Assembly: GCA_900539175.1 (NCBI GenBank)
Contig: UQAW01000054.1
Coordinates: forward strand, 1-27,753
Source: an uncultured Lachnospiraceae bacterium
GTDB taxonomy: Bacteria > Bacillota > Clostridia > Lachnospirales > Lachnospiraceae
Direction of reading: 5' to 3'
DNA length: 27,753 nucleotides
Part shown: piece by piece, positions 1 to 7,688 of the stretch
Layout of the letters: the number at the start of each line of letters is the position of its first letter
Position numbering within the stretch: the first letter of the stretch is position 1
The notes under the pieces: model-generated
Databases searched by the model: none
Told to the model about the DNA's origin: nothing
Seen by the model: the letters and a program-made list of their open reading frames with translations, nothing else
Made by a program: the position numbers and the translations under genes

Positions 1-15
1 ACGCTCTTCCGATCT
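1..15 (+). other. Residual Illumina sequencing adapter
   Basis: The first 15 bases, ACGCTCTTCCGATCT, equal the 3' end of the Illumina TruSeq read-1 adapter. They sit at the very edge of the window, directly before sequence that reads as the inside of a gene. This is assembly contamination rather than genomic DNA, and it shows that the window starts at a true contig end. Confidence 0.93.
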
Positions 16-815
16 TGACCATATATGGCTGCGGTGCAGTGGCCGTATATCTGCTGATGAAGCCATTTGACTCCAGTATTTTTGTATTGTATTTTGGAGG
101 AGTTGTGGTAACTACGGTTTTAGAATATATTACCGGCGTTTTGATGGAAGTGATTTTTCACGCAAACTGGTGGGATTACAGTAACCAGAAGTTTAATTTC
201 CAGGGAAAAATCTGTCTTAGCAGTTCTATTGGATGGGGCTTTTTTACGTTGGTTCTGTTTTATGTATTTCAGCCCTTTGTGGATTGGCTGGTGGGACTGT
301 ATCCGAGAAAATACGGAGAGGTCGGCATTAGTTTTATTACTATGATATACTGCGTGGATTTTGGTATGTCCTCATTTGTCGCTTTCCATATCAAAGACAA
401 ACTTCGGAGTCTGGATAAGACCTGGGATGAATTTGTTGAGTATCTTCAAAATTCACGGCTGGCAGAAGCAGCAGAGAGTCTGAAAGAGAGAGCTTCCGTA
501 TTGAAGCAGGAATCTTCAGGAGAACGAATCCGTACCTATCTGGAGGAACGGAAATCAGCTTTTGGTGAGTATCTGGATCGCATCAGCGGAGAGAATACGG
601 ACCGAAGGGAGACATTTCAGGAGCGCAAAGAAGAATATCTGGAAAAATTCGATCATTTTGTCGAGACTTATCTTAAGGATAAAATGTCCATGGACTGGAT
701 TACCAGGCGTTATATGAAAGCTTATCCCCATTTGAATCTGAGCTCCAAGATCAAGGAAGCCCGGAAAGGAAAAAAGAAAGAGGATATTGAAGGAAAAGAA
801 AAGGATTATCATTAA
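16..815 (+). CDS. Putative ABC transporter type IV (CmpB family) membrane protein, 5'-truncated
   Basis: This is the 3' part of an integral membrane protein whose start lies beyond the contig edge. The apparent TTG start at 15 uses the last adapter base and is an artefact. The visible product opens with an IYGCGA motif, followed by hydrophobic segments with a VLEYITG...WWDYS signature. A long charged, probably coiled-coil region follows from about residue 125, and the tail carries RRYMKAYPHL. Both the IYGxGA/WWDYS block and the R-x-x-x-x-A-[FY]-P-x-L tail are hallmarks of the CmpB-like family (PF06541), which is annotated as putative ABC transporter type IV but has no firm biochemical role. 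It ends 68 bp upstream of rnfC on the same strand. Whether it is cotranscribed with the rnf genes is unclear. The family call is fairly safe; the function is unknown. Confidence 0.8.
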
Positions 816-867
816 TTTTGCAATGTTGGATTTGAAGTTTTGTGCAGACAGAATGGAACGAAAGAAT

Positions 868-875
868 AAAGGAGG
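868..875 (+). promoter_or_regulatory. Ribosome binding site that fixes the rnfC start
   Basis: AAAGGAGG lies 8 nt before the ATG at 884. The longer in-frame alternative starting with GTG at 842 has no such site and adds 14 residues unlike RnfC, so 884 is chosen. I see no convincing -35/-10 pair in the 68 bp gap before rnfC. Confidence 0.85.
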
Positions 876-883
876 TTTTGAGT

Positions 884-2203
884 ATGGGATTCCTTACATT
901 TAAAGGGGGTATCCATCCCGGTGACGGGAAGGCGTTGTCGAAAGACCAGCCGGTAAAAGCAATTGATGCCGGCGATACGTTGTATTATTCCGTATCGCAG
1001 CATATTGGTGCACCTGCGAAGCCGGTGGTCGCGAAAGGAGACCGCGTACTGCGTGGCCAGTTGATTGCAGAGGCGGGAGGCTTTGTATCTGCTCCTGTAT
1101 ATGCGACCGTGTCCGGTACCGTAAAAGGCATTGAGAAACTAAGAATGCCAGCGGGGGGACTGGCAGATTGTATTGTGGTGGAAAATGACCATCAGATGGA
1201 AGAGGTAACGTATGATCCGGTAACATCTCTGGAAGAGTTGTCCAGAGAAGATGTGATCAAACGTATCTCGAAAGCCGGAATTGTGGGTATGGGCGGGGCA
1301 GGTTTTCCGACTCATGTGAAGCTGTCGCCGAAGGAACCGGAGAAGATTGAGTACATATTAGTGAATGGTGCGGAATGTGAACCTTATCTGACCAGCGATT
1401 ACCGCAGAATGTTAGAAGAACCGGAGAAGGTGGTGGAAGGTCTTCGAGTGATTCTGAAATTGTTTCCCGGTGCAAAAGGCTGCATTTGTATTGAGGATAA
1501 TAAACCGGACTGTATCAGGAAGATTGAACCCCTTTGTAAGGATTATAATAATATCGAAGTGAAGACTTTGAAGACAAAATACCCACAGGGCGCCGAACGT
1601 ATGCTGATCTTTGCAGCGACAGGCAGAAAGATTAATTCCTCGATGCTTCCGGCGGATGCAGGGTGTATTGTTGATAATATTGATACAGTTGTAGCAATTT
1701 ATCAGGCCGTCTGGAAGGGAGAGCCGCTGATGAGCAGAATCATGACGGTGACCGGTGATGCGGTAAAGGAACCGAAGAATCTTCTGGTTCCCATGGGGAT
1801 GCTGATGTCTGAGGTTGTGGAGGCTGCCGGAGGATTTAAGGATAAACCGGAGAAGATCATAGCCGGGGGACCCATGATGGGCAAAGCGTTGTTTGGACTG
1901 CGGGTACCTGTGATCAAAACTTCATCTGCAATTCTGGCCTTTGCGAAAGACGAGGTTGCCGTCAATCAGACGTCTGCCTGCATCAATTGCGGACGTTGCA
2001 TGTCCGTCTGTCCCGGAAGAGTTATTCCGGCGCGTCTGGCGGTCTTTGCAGATAAAGGGGATGAAGAGAGCTTTTTGAAATATAACGGCATGGAATGTTG
2101 CGAATGCGGATGCTGCAGTTATGTCTGTCCTGCAAAGAAACAATTGACGCAGTCCATCTCTTCCATGCGGAAAATACTGCTTGCAAAGCGAAAAAAAGGT
2201 TAA
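884..2203 (+). CDS. rnfC: Rnf electron transport complex subunit C
   Basis: RnfC (439 aa from the ATG at 884) is the peripheral cytoplasmic subunit of the Rnf complex, which couples reduced-ferredoxin:NAD+ oxidoreduction to Na+ or H+ pumping. It is held to be the NADH/FMN-reacting subunit. Near residue 140 it has the glycine-rich GMGGAGFPTHVK block, followed by NGAECEPYLTSDYRRM; both are typical of the RnfC/Nqo1-like flavin and nucleotide fold. The C-terminal quarter carries two ferredoxin-type motifs, CINCGRCMSVCP and CCECGCCSYVCP, for two [4Fe-4S] clusters. An N-terminal biotinyl/lipoyl-like barrel (VLRGQLIAEAGGFVSAPVYATVSG) is also visible. It is the first gene of an intact rnfCDGEAB operon, and rnfD follows after 14 nt with its own AAGGAGG site. 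Confidence 0.97.
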   Translation: MGFLTFKGGIHPGDGKALSKDQPVKAIDAGDTLYYSVSQHIGAPAKPVVAKGDRVLRGQLIAEAGGFVSAPVYATVSGTVKGIEKLRMPAGGLADCIVVENDHQMEEVTYDPVTSLEELSREDVIKRISKAGIVGMGGAGFPTHVKLSPKEPEKIEYILVNGAECEPYLTSDYRRMLEEPEKVVEGLRVILKLFPGAKGCICIEDNKPDCIRKIEPLCKDYNNIEVKTLKTKYPQGAERMLIFAATGRKINSSMLPADAGCIVDNIDTVVAIYQAVWKGEPLMSRIMTVTGDAVKEPKNLLVPMGMLMSEVVEAAGGFKDKPEKIIAGGPMMGKALFGLRVPVIKTSSAILAFAKDEVAVNQTSACINCGRCMSVCPGRVIPARLAVFADKGDEESFLKYNGMECCECGCCSYVCPAKKQLTQSISSMRKILLAKRKKG

Positions 2204-2217
2204 GGAGGAAAAAGAGA

Positions 2218-3189
2218 ATGAGTGATTTATTGCATGTTTCCTCTTCACCCCACATCCGGTCCAAGGCGAGTACAGACACCATTATGTTTCTGGTTCTGGC
2301 AGCTTTGCTTCCGGCTACCTGTATGGGAATCTATTTGTTTGGTATACCGGCGCTCACACTGATTATAATCTCTGTAGGTGTCTGTGTGCTGACGGAATAC
2401 GTATATGAACTTCTGATGCACAAGCCGATTACGATCAAAGACGGCAGCGCCATGGTGACAGGATTGCTGCTGGCATTGAACCTGCCGGCAGGCGCACCCT
2501 GGTGGATTCCGGTGATTGGCGGTGTTTTTGCAATTTTGGCGGTAAAACAGCTTTTCGGGGGGCTTGGACAGAATATTATGAATCCGGCGCTCGCCGCCAG
2601 ATGTTTTCTTCTGATTTCTTTTCCGGCACGAATGACTGATTTTTCTGCAAGCGAATGGACTTCAGCAAAGATCGCAGATACAGTATCCGGCGCAACACCG
2701 TTGGCAGAGATCAAAAACGGCGGTTCTTATGATCTTCTCAGTATGTTTGTAGGAAACACAAAGGGAACCATCGGAGAAACATCTGCGGTTCTCCTTCTGC
2801 TGGGCGGTATCTTCCTGGTTGCGATGAAGGTCATCGATTTGAAGATTTCGCTTAGTTATCTTGCAACGTTTGCAGTATTTGCATTGCTTTTCGGCGGTCA
2901 TGGATTTGACCTTTCCTACGTGGCAGCAGAACTCTGCGGCGGCGGTATGATGCTGGGAGCCTGGTTTATGGCAACGGATTATGTGACACGGCCGATTACG
3001 GACAAAGGTCAGTATGTGTATGGTGTGATTCTGGGACTTCTGACCGGTCTTTTCCGTATTTTCGGCGGTTCGGCAGAAGGCGTCTCTTATGCGATTATCT
3101 TTACAAACCTTCTGGTTCCGATCATTGAACGACTGACCTTGCCGACTGCTTTTGGTATTGTAAAGCGGAAAGGAGGTAAGAAGTCATGA
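2218..3189 (+). CDS. rnfD: Rnf electron transport complex subunit D
   Basis: RnfD (323 aa) is a polytopic membrane subunit of the Rnf complex, homologous to NqrB, with a covalently bound FMN. The start at 2218 is preceded by AAGGAGG at 2202-2208. An upstream in-frame ATG at 2095 lies inside rnfC and is ignored. The N-terminus SSSPHIRSK is characteristic of the family. The flavinylation motif SGAT is at residues 157-160, so Thr160 is the expected FMN-linked residue. Other conserved blocks are the QNIMNPALAAR segment near residues 118-128 and the ATDYVTRPIT loop late in the protein. The stop overlaps the rnfG start by the sequence ATGA, which indicates translational coupling. Confidence 0.97.
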   Translation: MSDLLHVSSSPHIRSKASTDTIMFLVLAALLPATCMGIYLFGIPALTLIIISVGVCVLTEYVYELLMHKPITIKDGSAMVTGLLLALNLPAGAPWWIPVIGGVFAILAVKQLFGGLGQNIMNPALAARCFLLISFPARMTDFSASEWTSAKIADTVSGATPLAEIKNGGSYDLLSMFVGNTKGTIGETSAVLLLLGGIFLVAMKVIDLKISLSYLATFAVFALLFGGHGFDLSYVAAELCGGGMMLGAWFMATDYVTRPITDKGQYVYGVILGLLTGLFRIFGGSAEGVSYAIIFTNLLVPIIERLTLPTAFGIVKRKGGKKS

Positions 3190-3806
3190 AAAAGATTTTG
3201 AAGGATACTCTGGCTCTTACCGTAATTACTGTGGTAATCGGATTGCTTCTTGGAATTGTTTACGAGGTCACGAAAGAGCCGATTGCAAAGCAGGAAGAAA
3301 AGGCAAAGATGGAAGCCTGTGCGGAGGTATTTCCGGATGCTGCAAGCTTTGAAAGTATAGATATTACTCAAGATTCGGAAGAGTTCCACAGCCTGCTGGA
3401 TGCATCCGGTTATAAGGCACAGTCTGTTGATGAGATATCATACGCGCTCGATCAGGACGGCAACAGAATCGGTCTGGTTCTGATTGTTACTTCTTCCGAA
3501 GGCTACGGGGGTGATATTCAGTTTTCTATGGGTGTTTCTGAGGATGGTACATTGAAAGGAATTTCTTTCTTAAGTATCAGTGAAACCGCAGGGCTTGGCA
3601 TGAGAGCGGATACAGAGGAGTTTAAAAAACAATTTAAAGACCGGAATGTAGAAGCGTTTGTGTACACGAAGAATGGAGCTTCTGCGGAGCATGAAATTGA
3701 TGCATTAAGCGGAGCTACGATTACGACGAATGCTGTAACCAATGGTGTTAATGCCGGGTTATGTGTATTTCAGGAATGGTGGCCGAAAGGGGGAAGTAAT
3801 TCATGA
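3186..3806 (+). CDS. rnfG: Rnf electron transport complex subunit G
   Basis: RnfG (206 aa) is a single-span membrane subunit, homologous to NqrC, whose extracytoplasmic domain carries covalent FMN. Residues about 8-26 form the N-terminal membrane helix. The flavinylation motif D-A-L-S-G-A-T is at residues 172-178, with Thr178 the expected FMN attachment site; an FMN transferase (ApbE) would be needed, and none is encoded in this window. A GYGGDI segment near residue 106 and SETAGLGM near residue 132 are further family landmarks. Its ATG overlaps the rnfD stop, and its own TGA overlaps the rnfE start (ATGA at 3803-3806). Confidence 0.97.
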   Translation: MKKILKDTLALTVITVVIGLLLGIVYEVTKEPIAKQEEKAKMEACAEVFPDAASFESIDITQDSEEFHSLLDASGYKAQSVDEISYALDQDGNRIGLVLIVTSSEGYGGDIQFSMGVSEDGTLKGISFLSISETAGLGMRADTEEFKKQFKDRNVEAFVYTKNGASAEHEIDALSGATITTNAVTNGVNAGLCVFQEWWPKGGSNS

Positions 3807-4489
3807 AAGCAAATTCACCGGTAGAACGGTTATATAATGGAATTATAAAAGAAAATCCGACATTCGTTATGATGATCGGTATGTGTCCCACTCTGGCGGT
3901 TACCACTTCCGCCTTCAATGGTGTCGGTATGGGGCTGACCACCATGGTGATCTTAACGGCTTCCAATATGATGATTTCCATGTTGCGTAAAGTAATCCCG
4001 GATGGCGTCCGGATGCCTGCCTATATCGGTGTGGTAGCTTCATTTGTAACAATTGTGGAATTTCTGCTGAAAGCGTATATTCCCAGTCTGTACGATGCAC
4101 TTGGTATCTACATACCGCTGATTGTCGTAAACTGTATCATTCTCGGCCGTGCGGAGGCGTATGCAGGTAAGAATCAGGTGATGCCTTCCATCTTTGATGG
4201 AATTGGTATGGGTCTGGGATTTACCATCGGTCTGGTCAGCATCGGTGCAGTCCGTGAACTGATCGGTGCAGGAAAGATTTTTGGATTCCAGATTATGCCG
4301 TCTGCTTATGAGCCGATCAATATCTTTATCATGGCTCCGGGTGCATTTTTTGTGTTGGCACTTTTGGTTGCTCTGCAGAACAAGATAAAGAACAAATCGG
4401 CAGAAAAGAATGGAACAACGGTTTCCTCCTGTGATAAGAGCGGATGCGCAAGCTGTGGCAATACTGCCTGCGGCGGGAAAAAACTGTAA
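3803..4489 (+). CDS. rnfE: Rnf electron transport complex subunit E, with cysteine-rich tail
   Basis: RnfE (228 aa) is a six-helix membrane subunit homologous to NqrD and to RnfA. Recognisable blocks are NPTFVMMIGMCPTLAVTTSA near the N-terminus, IPLIVVNCIILGRAEA mid-protein, and GIGMGLGFTIGL. In Nqr/Rnf, a [2Fe-2S] cluster is held between the RnfA- and RnfE-type subunits; the cysteines in MCPTLA and VNCIILG are candidate ligands. After the last helix there is a lysine-rich stretch and then a tail with five cysteines in about 17 residues (CDKSGCASCG, then ACGG). Typical proteobacterial RnfE lacks this tail. The start overlaps rnfG (ATGA), and rnfA follows after 15 nt. Confidence 0.96.
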   Translation: MKANSPVERLYNGIIKENPTFVMMIGMCPTLAVTTSAFNGVGMGLTTMVILTASNMMISMLRKVIPDGVRMPAYIGVVASFVTIVEFLLKAYIPSLYDALGIYIPLIVVNCIILGRAEAYAGKNQVMPSIFDGIGMGLGFTIGLVSIGAVRELIGAGKIFGFQIMPSAYEPINIFIMAPGAFFVLALLVALQNKIKNKSAEKNGTTVSSCDKSGCASCGNTACGGKKL

Positions 4490-4504
4490 GGGAGGGGACG
4501 GAAG

Positions 4505-5080
4505 ATGAAAGAATTATTAATGATCGCAATAGGCTCTGCCATGGTAAACAATGTGGTTTTGAGTCAGTTCCTGGGATTATGTCCGTTCCTGGGCGTTTCG
4601 AAGAAGATGGATACCGCTGCCGGTATGGGTGGAGCGGTAGTGTTTGTACTGACCCTGTCGTCCTTTTGCACCGGTCTGATCTATAAATTTATTCTGGTAA
4701 AGGCCGGTATGGAATATCTGAAGACCATTGTGTTTATCCTGGTGATTGCTGCTCTGGTGCAGTTGGTTGAGATGTTTCTGAAAAAAATGATTCCTTCTCT
4801 CTATCGGGCGCTTGGAGTCTATCTGCCATTGATTACTACAAACTGTGCGGTATTAGGTGTGGCTATTATCAATGTTCAGGAAAACTACAGTGTTTTGGAA
4901 GGTACGGTGAACGGTTTTGCCACGGCAGTCGGGTTCACGATAGCCATTGTACTGATGGCAGGACTGCGTGAGAAGATGGAATACAATGATGTACCGAAAT
5001 CATTTCAGGGGATGCCGATTGTATTATTGACGGCGATGCTGATGTCTATCGCTTTTTGCGGTTTCTCAGGAATCATATAG
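4505..5080 (+). CDS. rnfA: Rnf electron transport complex subunit A
   Basis: RnfA (191 aa) is a six-helix membrane protein homologous to NqrE and pseudo-symmetric with RnfE. Family blocks seen are NNVVLSQFLGLCPFLGVSKK near residue 16, YLPLITTNCAVLGVAI near residue 107, and GFTIAIVLMAGLREK. The cysteines in GLCPFLG and TNCAVLG match the positions proposed to bind the [2Fe-2S] cluster at the RnfA/RnfE interface. The length is normal for the family. A strong GGGAGGGG site at 4490-4497 precedes the ATG at 4505. rnfB begins 13 nt after the stop. Confidence 0.97.
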   Translation: MKELLMIAIGSAMVNNVVLSQFLGLCPFLGVSKKMDTAAGMGGAVVFVLTLSSFCTGLIYKFILVKAGMEYLKTIVFILVIAALVQLVEMFLKKMIPSLYRALGVYLPLITTNCAVLGVAIINVQENYSVLEGTVNGFATAVGFTIAIVLMAGLREKMEYNDVPKSFQGMPIVLLTAMLMSIAFCGFSGII

Positions 5081-5093
5081 AAAGGAGCGGCAT

Positions 5094-5888
5094 ATGAGCA
5101 TAGAGATTATTCTTATTTCCGTACTGGTTGTCGGCGGAGCCGGACTTTTGATCGGACTCCTTCTTGGGCTGGCGGGCAAAAAGTTTGCAGTAGAAATTGA
5201 CGAACGTGAGGCGTTGGTGCGAGAGGCACTTCCGGGCAATAATTGCGGCGGCTGCGGCTATCCGGGATGTGACGGAGCGGCTGCGGCTATCGTAAACGGG
5301 GAAGCCCCGGTGATTGTCTGTCCGGTGGGCGGCGCTGCAGTTTCAAAAGAGATCGGACGTATTATGGGTCAGGAAGTGGCAGAGGCAGCAAGAATGACGG
5401 CATTTGTTCACTGCGGCGGAGATTGCGAGAAGACACGCAGTGATTATGTTTATACCGGAGTGGAGGAATGTTCCATCATGCCATTCGTACCGGGAGGCGG
5501 ATCAAAACGCTGTTCTTTTGGATGTATGGGATATGGTTCCTGCGTGAAGGCATGTAATTTTAATGCGATACATATCGTGAACGGTGTGGCTGTCGTGGAC
5601 CGAGAGGCGTGTAAGGCATGCGGCGCCTGTGTTAAAGTCTGTCCCAACCATCTGATAGAATTGATTCCTTATGAGAATGCAGATTATCATGTGATCTGTT
5701 CCTCAAAGGAAAAAGGAAAAGCCGTTATGGATGCCTGCGATATTGGATGTATCGGCTGTAAGAAATGTGAGAAAAATTGTCCGTCCAATGCGATTAAGGT
5801 GGAGGATAATGTGGCACGTATCGATTACGCTTTGTGCAGCAATTGCGGGGCTTGTAAGGAAAATTGTCCTAGGGGATGCATTCTTTAG
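5094..5888 (+). CDS. rnfB: Rnf electron transport complex subunit B (ferredoxin-type)
   Basis: RnfB (264 aa) is the iron-sulfur subunit that accepts electrons from reduced ferredoxin. It has one N-terminal membrane helix (about residues 4-28). A 4Fe-4S domain of the RnfB type follows (CGGCGYPGCDGAAAAIVNG, then a CPVGG cysteine). Four further ferredoxin-like cysteine motifs come next: CSFGCMGYGSCVKAC, CKACGACVKVCP, CIGCKKCEKNCP and CSNCGACKENCP. The protein could therefore hold several [4Fe-4S] clusters, which matches the long clostridial form of RnfB rather than the shorter proteobacterial one. AAAGGAG at 5081-5087 supports the start. It is the last gene of the operon; the sequence then becomes non-coding. 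Confidence 0.97.
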   Translation: MSIEIILISVLVVGGAGLLIGLLLGLAGKKFAVEIDEREALVREALPGNNCGGCGYPGCDGAAAAIVNGEAPVIVCPVGGAAVSKEIGRIMGQEVAEAARMTAFVHCGGDCEKTRSDYVYTGVEECSIMPFVPGGGSKRCSFGCMGYGSCVKACNFNAIHIVNGVAVVDREACKACGACVKVCPNHLIELIPYENADYHVICSSKEKGKAVMDACDIGCIGCKKCEKNCPSNAIKVEDNVARIDYALCSNCGACKENCPRGCIL

Positions 5889-5917
5889 GGTGGCTTCCTA
5901 GGAGGGGAGTTAGGGTG

Positions 5918-6181
5918 GACGCAGAGCAATGCAGGCATTTACTGTCTGGGAGCTGGGCGGGTTTAGACCTTAACAAGTTCTAAAACAAAAGAGATGCTGG
6001 TTTTACAGAATCAGGGTAATTCATCGAAAAAACTGATACTTTTCCGATGAATTACTTTTCAAAATCTGGTGTAGTACACTAAATTTTGTCTGTGAAATCA
6101 GCGTCTCTTTCATTTAAGAACTTGTAACAGGTCTGCAGATGCCCAAATCCAGACGGTAAATGCCTGCATCGCTTTGTTGTC
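5918..6181 (+). repeat. Long imperfect inverted repeat after the rnf operon
   Basis: The arm at 5918-6009 reappears as its reverse complement at 6089-6181, with roughly three quarters of positions matching by eye and one length difference. The best shared blocks are GCAGGCATTTAC(T/C)GTCTGG, ACAAGTTCT and AAAGAGA(T/C)GCTG. The roughly 80 bp between the arms contains a perfect 11-bp hairpin (6016-6055). Read through, the whole unit can fold as one large cruciform or stem-loop. I do not assign it to a named family. It may be two facing copies of a dispersed intergenic repeat or the remains of a non-autonomous mobile element. Confidence 0.75.
6016..6059 (+). terminator. Candidate terminator hairpin downstream of rnfB
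   Basis: GTAATTCATCG (6016-6026) pairs perfectly with CGATGAATTAC (6045-6055), and a short inner AAAA/TTTT pairing is possible past one mismatch. TTTTC follows at 6056-6060. The shape fits an intrinsic terminator for the rnf operon, 128 nt past the rnfB stop. The stem is AT-rich and sits in the centre of a larger inverted repeat, so it could instead be part of that element. Confidence 0.5.
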
Positions 6182-6550
6182 TGCTGAAAGGGAGGGGAGT
6201 GCAGATGAAAGGAATTGGTTTTGGAATGTGATGTAGTGAAATATAAGAATTGTCGAATAATGTAATATTTGGGCGAAATATGCGATTGATTTTTGTTGAT
6301 TATACAAAATAGCAATTATATAATGTATATGGGTGTCAAAATGGCAACTTTATTGAAGGGAATCTTCTGTCCTGAATCATGAAAATCAAATAGCTGTCTG
6401 TATGATTTTCTATGATAGTGGGAATAGGCGGTTGCGAAATTTTTCGAGAGTTGATTTAGGATTCGTTCTCACTCTGACATCTGGAGAGTTTCGCAATCGC
6501 TTGGATGGTAGGAATGGTGAAAAGATGCAGAAATATAGAAAAATGCGGAA
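6182..6550. other. Gene-free stretch with two small inverted repeats
   Basis: No convincing gene is present. A short open frame at 6402-6587 has no ribosome binding site and no recognisable product. Two structures stand out. The first is a hairpin at 6376-6416: GAAAATCA at 6381-6388 against TGATTTTC at 6403-6410, extended by ATCAT/ATGAT with one bulged base. The second is an imperfect inverted repeat, GCGGTTGCGAAA at 6428-6439 against TTTCGCAATCGC at 6489-6500, with 11 of 12 positions matching. Neither is followed by a T run, so neither is called a terminator. Confidence 0.45.
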
Positions 6551-7045
6551 AAGAAAGATAAATGTTATCGATATACTTTTGTCCTAAGTCACGACATTGA
6601 GAGAGATTACAATATTTACGGCGCGATTTATATAGAAAAAAGAAGCAGTAAAGCTTTCACGGATTCAAATACTGTGATTTATGGGCACAACATGCGTGAT
6701 GGCACGATGTTCACTTTCCTGAAGAAATTTACGGAGAAAGACTTTTTTAAAGAACACAATAGTTTCACGATTTATTTGCAGGAAGAGGCAATAGAGTATA
6801 AGATTGTTGCAGTATACTGATGTCCAACAGAATATCTGCTGACGGCTTTTGATTTTGGTACCTCGGAAGGGGCAGATATCTACGTTTAGAAAATCCACGG
6901 ATTTGTACAAGATACGGGGGCTATCTGAGAGTGAAGATTTCGATACAGGTGCCGCTTGCAACACTTTCAACCTGTACACCAGATGATGTATCCATATGTT
7001 AGTTACCTAATACGGGGAATGTTTACAGACAAAAAAAGTAATATA
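6551..7045 (+). pseudogene. Decayed class B sortase gene
   Basis: The frame through 6590-6817 reads HDIERDYNIYGAIYIEKR, then VIYGHNMRDGTMF (catalytic His codon at 6686-6688), then a KIVAVY strand. These are the central blocks of a class B sortase, which anchors proteins to the cell wall. The frame hits TGA at 6818-6820 and another stop just after 6880. The catalytic cysteine motif TLSTCT appears only in a different frame (Cys codon 6973-6975). A plausible final strand (SYLIRGMFTDKK) lies in yet another frame up to about 7040. The N-terminal anchor region is not recognisable. Stops and frame changes together make it non-functional. The boundaries are approximate. Confidence 0.82.
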
Positions 7046-7688
7046 AAAGAGGAGGGTGCACGAAAAGGAAGACGAGAGATTATTGAAATTATGCAAAAGA
7101 AAAGCGGTAGCAGTTTGATATTCTGGCTGTTTTCCTATGGATGCTGGCAGTGTCCTTTACTGCCACATGCGGCTGAACAATGGAGTTATAACCGGGAAAT
7201 AGGGAGGCTACATCTGATCCTGGAGCTGACCATGGAAACTGTAGGGATTGCCGAGACAGTGTGGATGATGAAAGAAGCGGGAAAAGCAGACATAACTTTA
7301 GTAGCTAAAACTAAACGTATAAGAAATTTCGTCCAGTTATAAGACATTTTATTTAAAAATCTGTAATACGTATTCTTTAATTTTTTTGTAATATTAGAAT
7401 TTCGAAACAATTTTCCGAGATGAAGTTCTTTTATTGCTTAAAAAATGATTTTGAGTATTTTCAAATGTCTTATTTGGGTAGAACATAAAATTAGCACCTG
7501 ATCTTTTAGATTAATTGATTTCGTAGTTTTATTATACAAGAGATTAGATGCTGTTTTTATGTCAATACACCTATATATTTAGAAAATGTGCTTGAGTTTA
7601 TAAGTAATTGCACCAATATGTTGGTGGGAAAGTTGAGCTTTTAATGTAAAGACTAATAAGAGAATGGAGGAGTATACATAAAGTAATT
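7046..7688. other. Degenerate and AT-rich gap upstream of the biosynthetic cluster
   Basis: No intact gene is seen. A frame running to 7342 begins inside the sortase pseudogene and looks like out-of-frame debris; fragments such as KRKAVAV and MLAVSFTAT, in different frames near 7090-7170, hint at the signal peptide of a decayed secreted protein. From about 7350 the DNA is very AT-rich and probably carries the promoter of the cluster. A weak candidate is TTGAGT (7593-7598), a 17-nt spacer, then AATATG, which overlaps a small palindrome. None of this is strong. Confidence 0.4.
7611..7626. promoter_or_regulatory. Small palindrome upstream of the cluster, possible operator
   Basis: CACCAA-TATG-TTGGTG is a perfect 6-bp inverted repeat around a 4-nt centre, 63 nt before the first cluster gene. 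It overlaps a weak -10-like AATATG. It could be an operator half-site pair or a short mRNA hairpin. No regulator gene is present in the window to connect it with. Confidence 0.3.

Noticed and set aside
842..883. GTG at 842 as the start of rnfC
   Set aside because: No ribosome binding site and no family similarity in the added residues. AAAGGAGG before the ATG at 884 decides the start.
2095..2217. Longer RnfD beginning at ATG 2095
   Set aside because: It would overlap rnfC by more than 100 bp in another frame. The ATG at 2218 has AAGGAGG in front and gives the normal RnfD N-terminus.
6079..6315. Minus-strand open frame ending in a KFLNERDADFTDKI-like sequence
   Set aside because: It lies in one arm of the inverted repeat and beyond it, has no ribosome binding site or family match, and its mirror copy in the other arm is not open.
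6402..6587. Short open frame of 61 codons
   Set aside because: No ribosome binding site, no recognisable product, and it ends inside the region of the sortase remnant in another frame.
6956..7342. Open frame of 128 codons after the sortase motif
   Set aside because: It starts inside the pseudogene, its first part is the shifted sortase C-terminus, and the rest mixes frames of another decayed gene.
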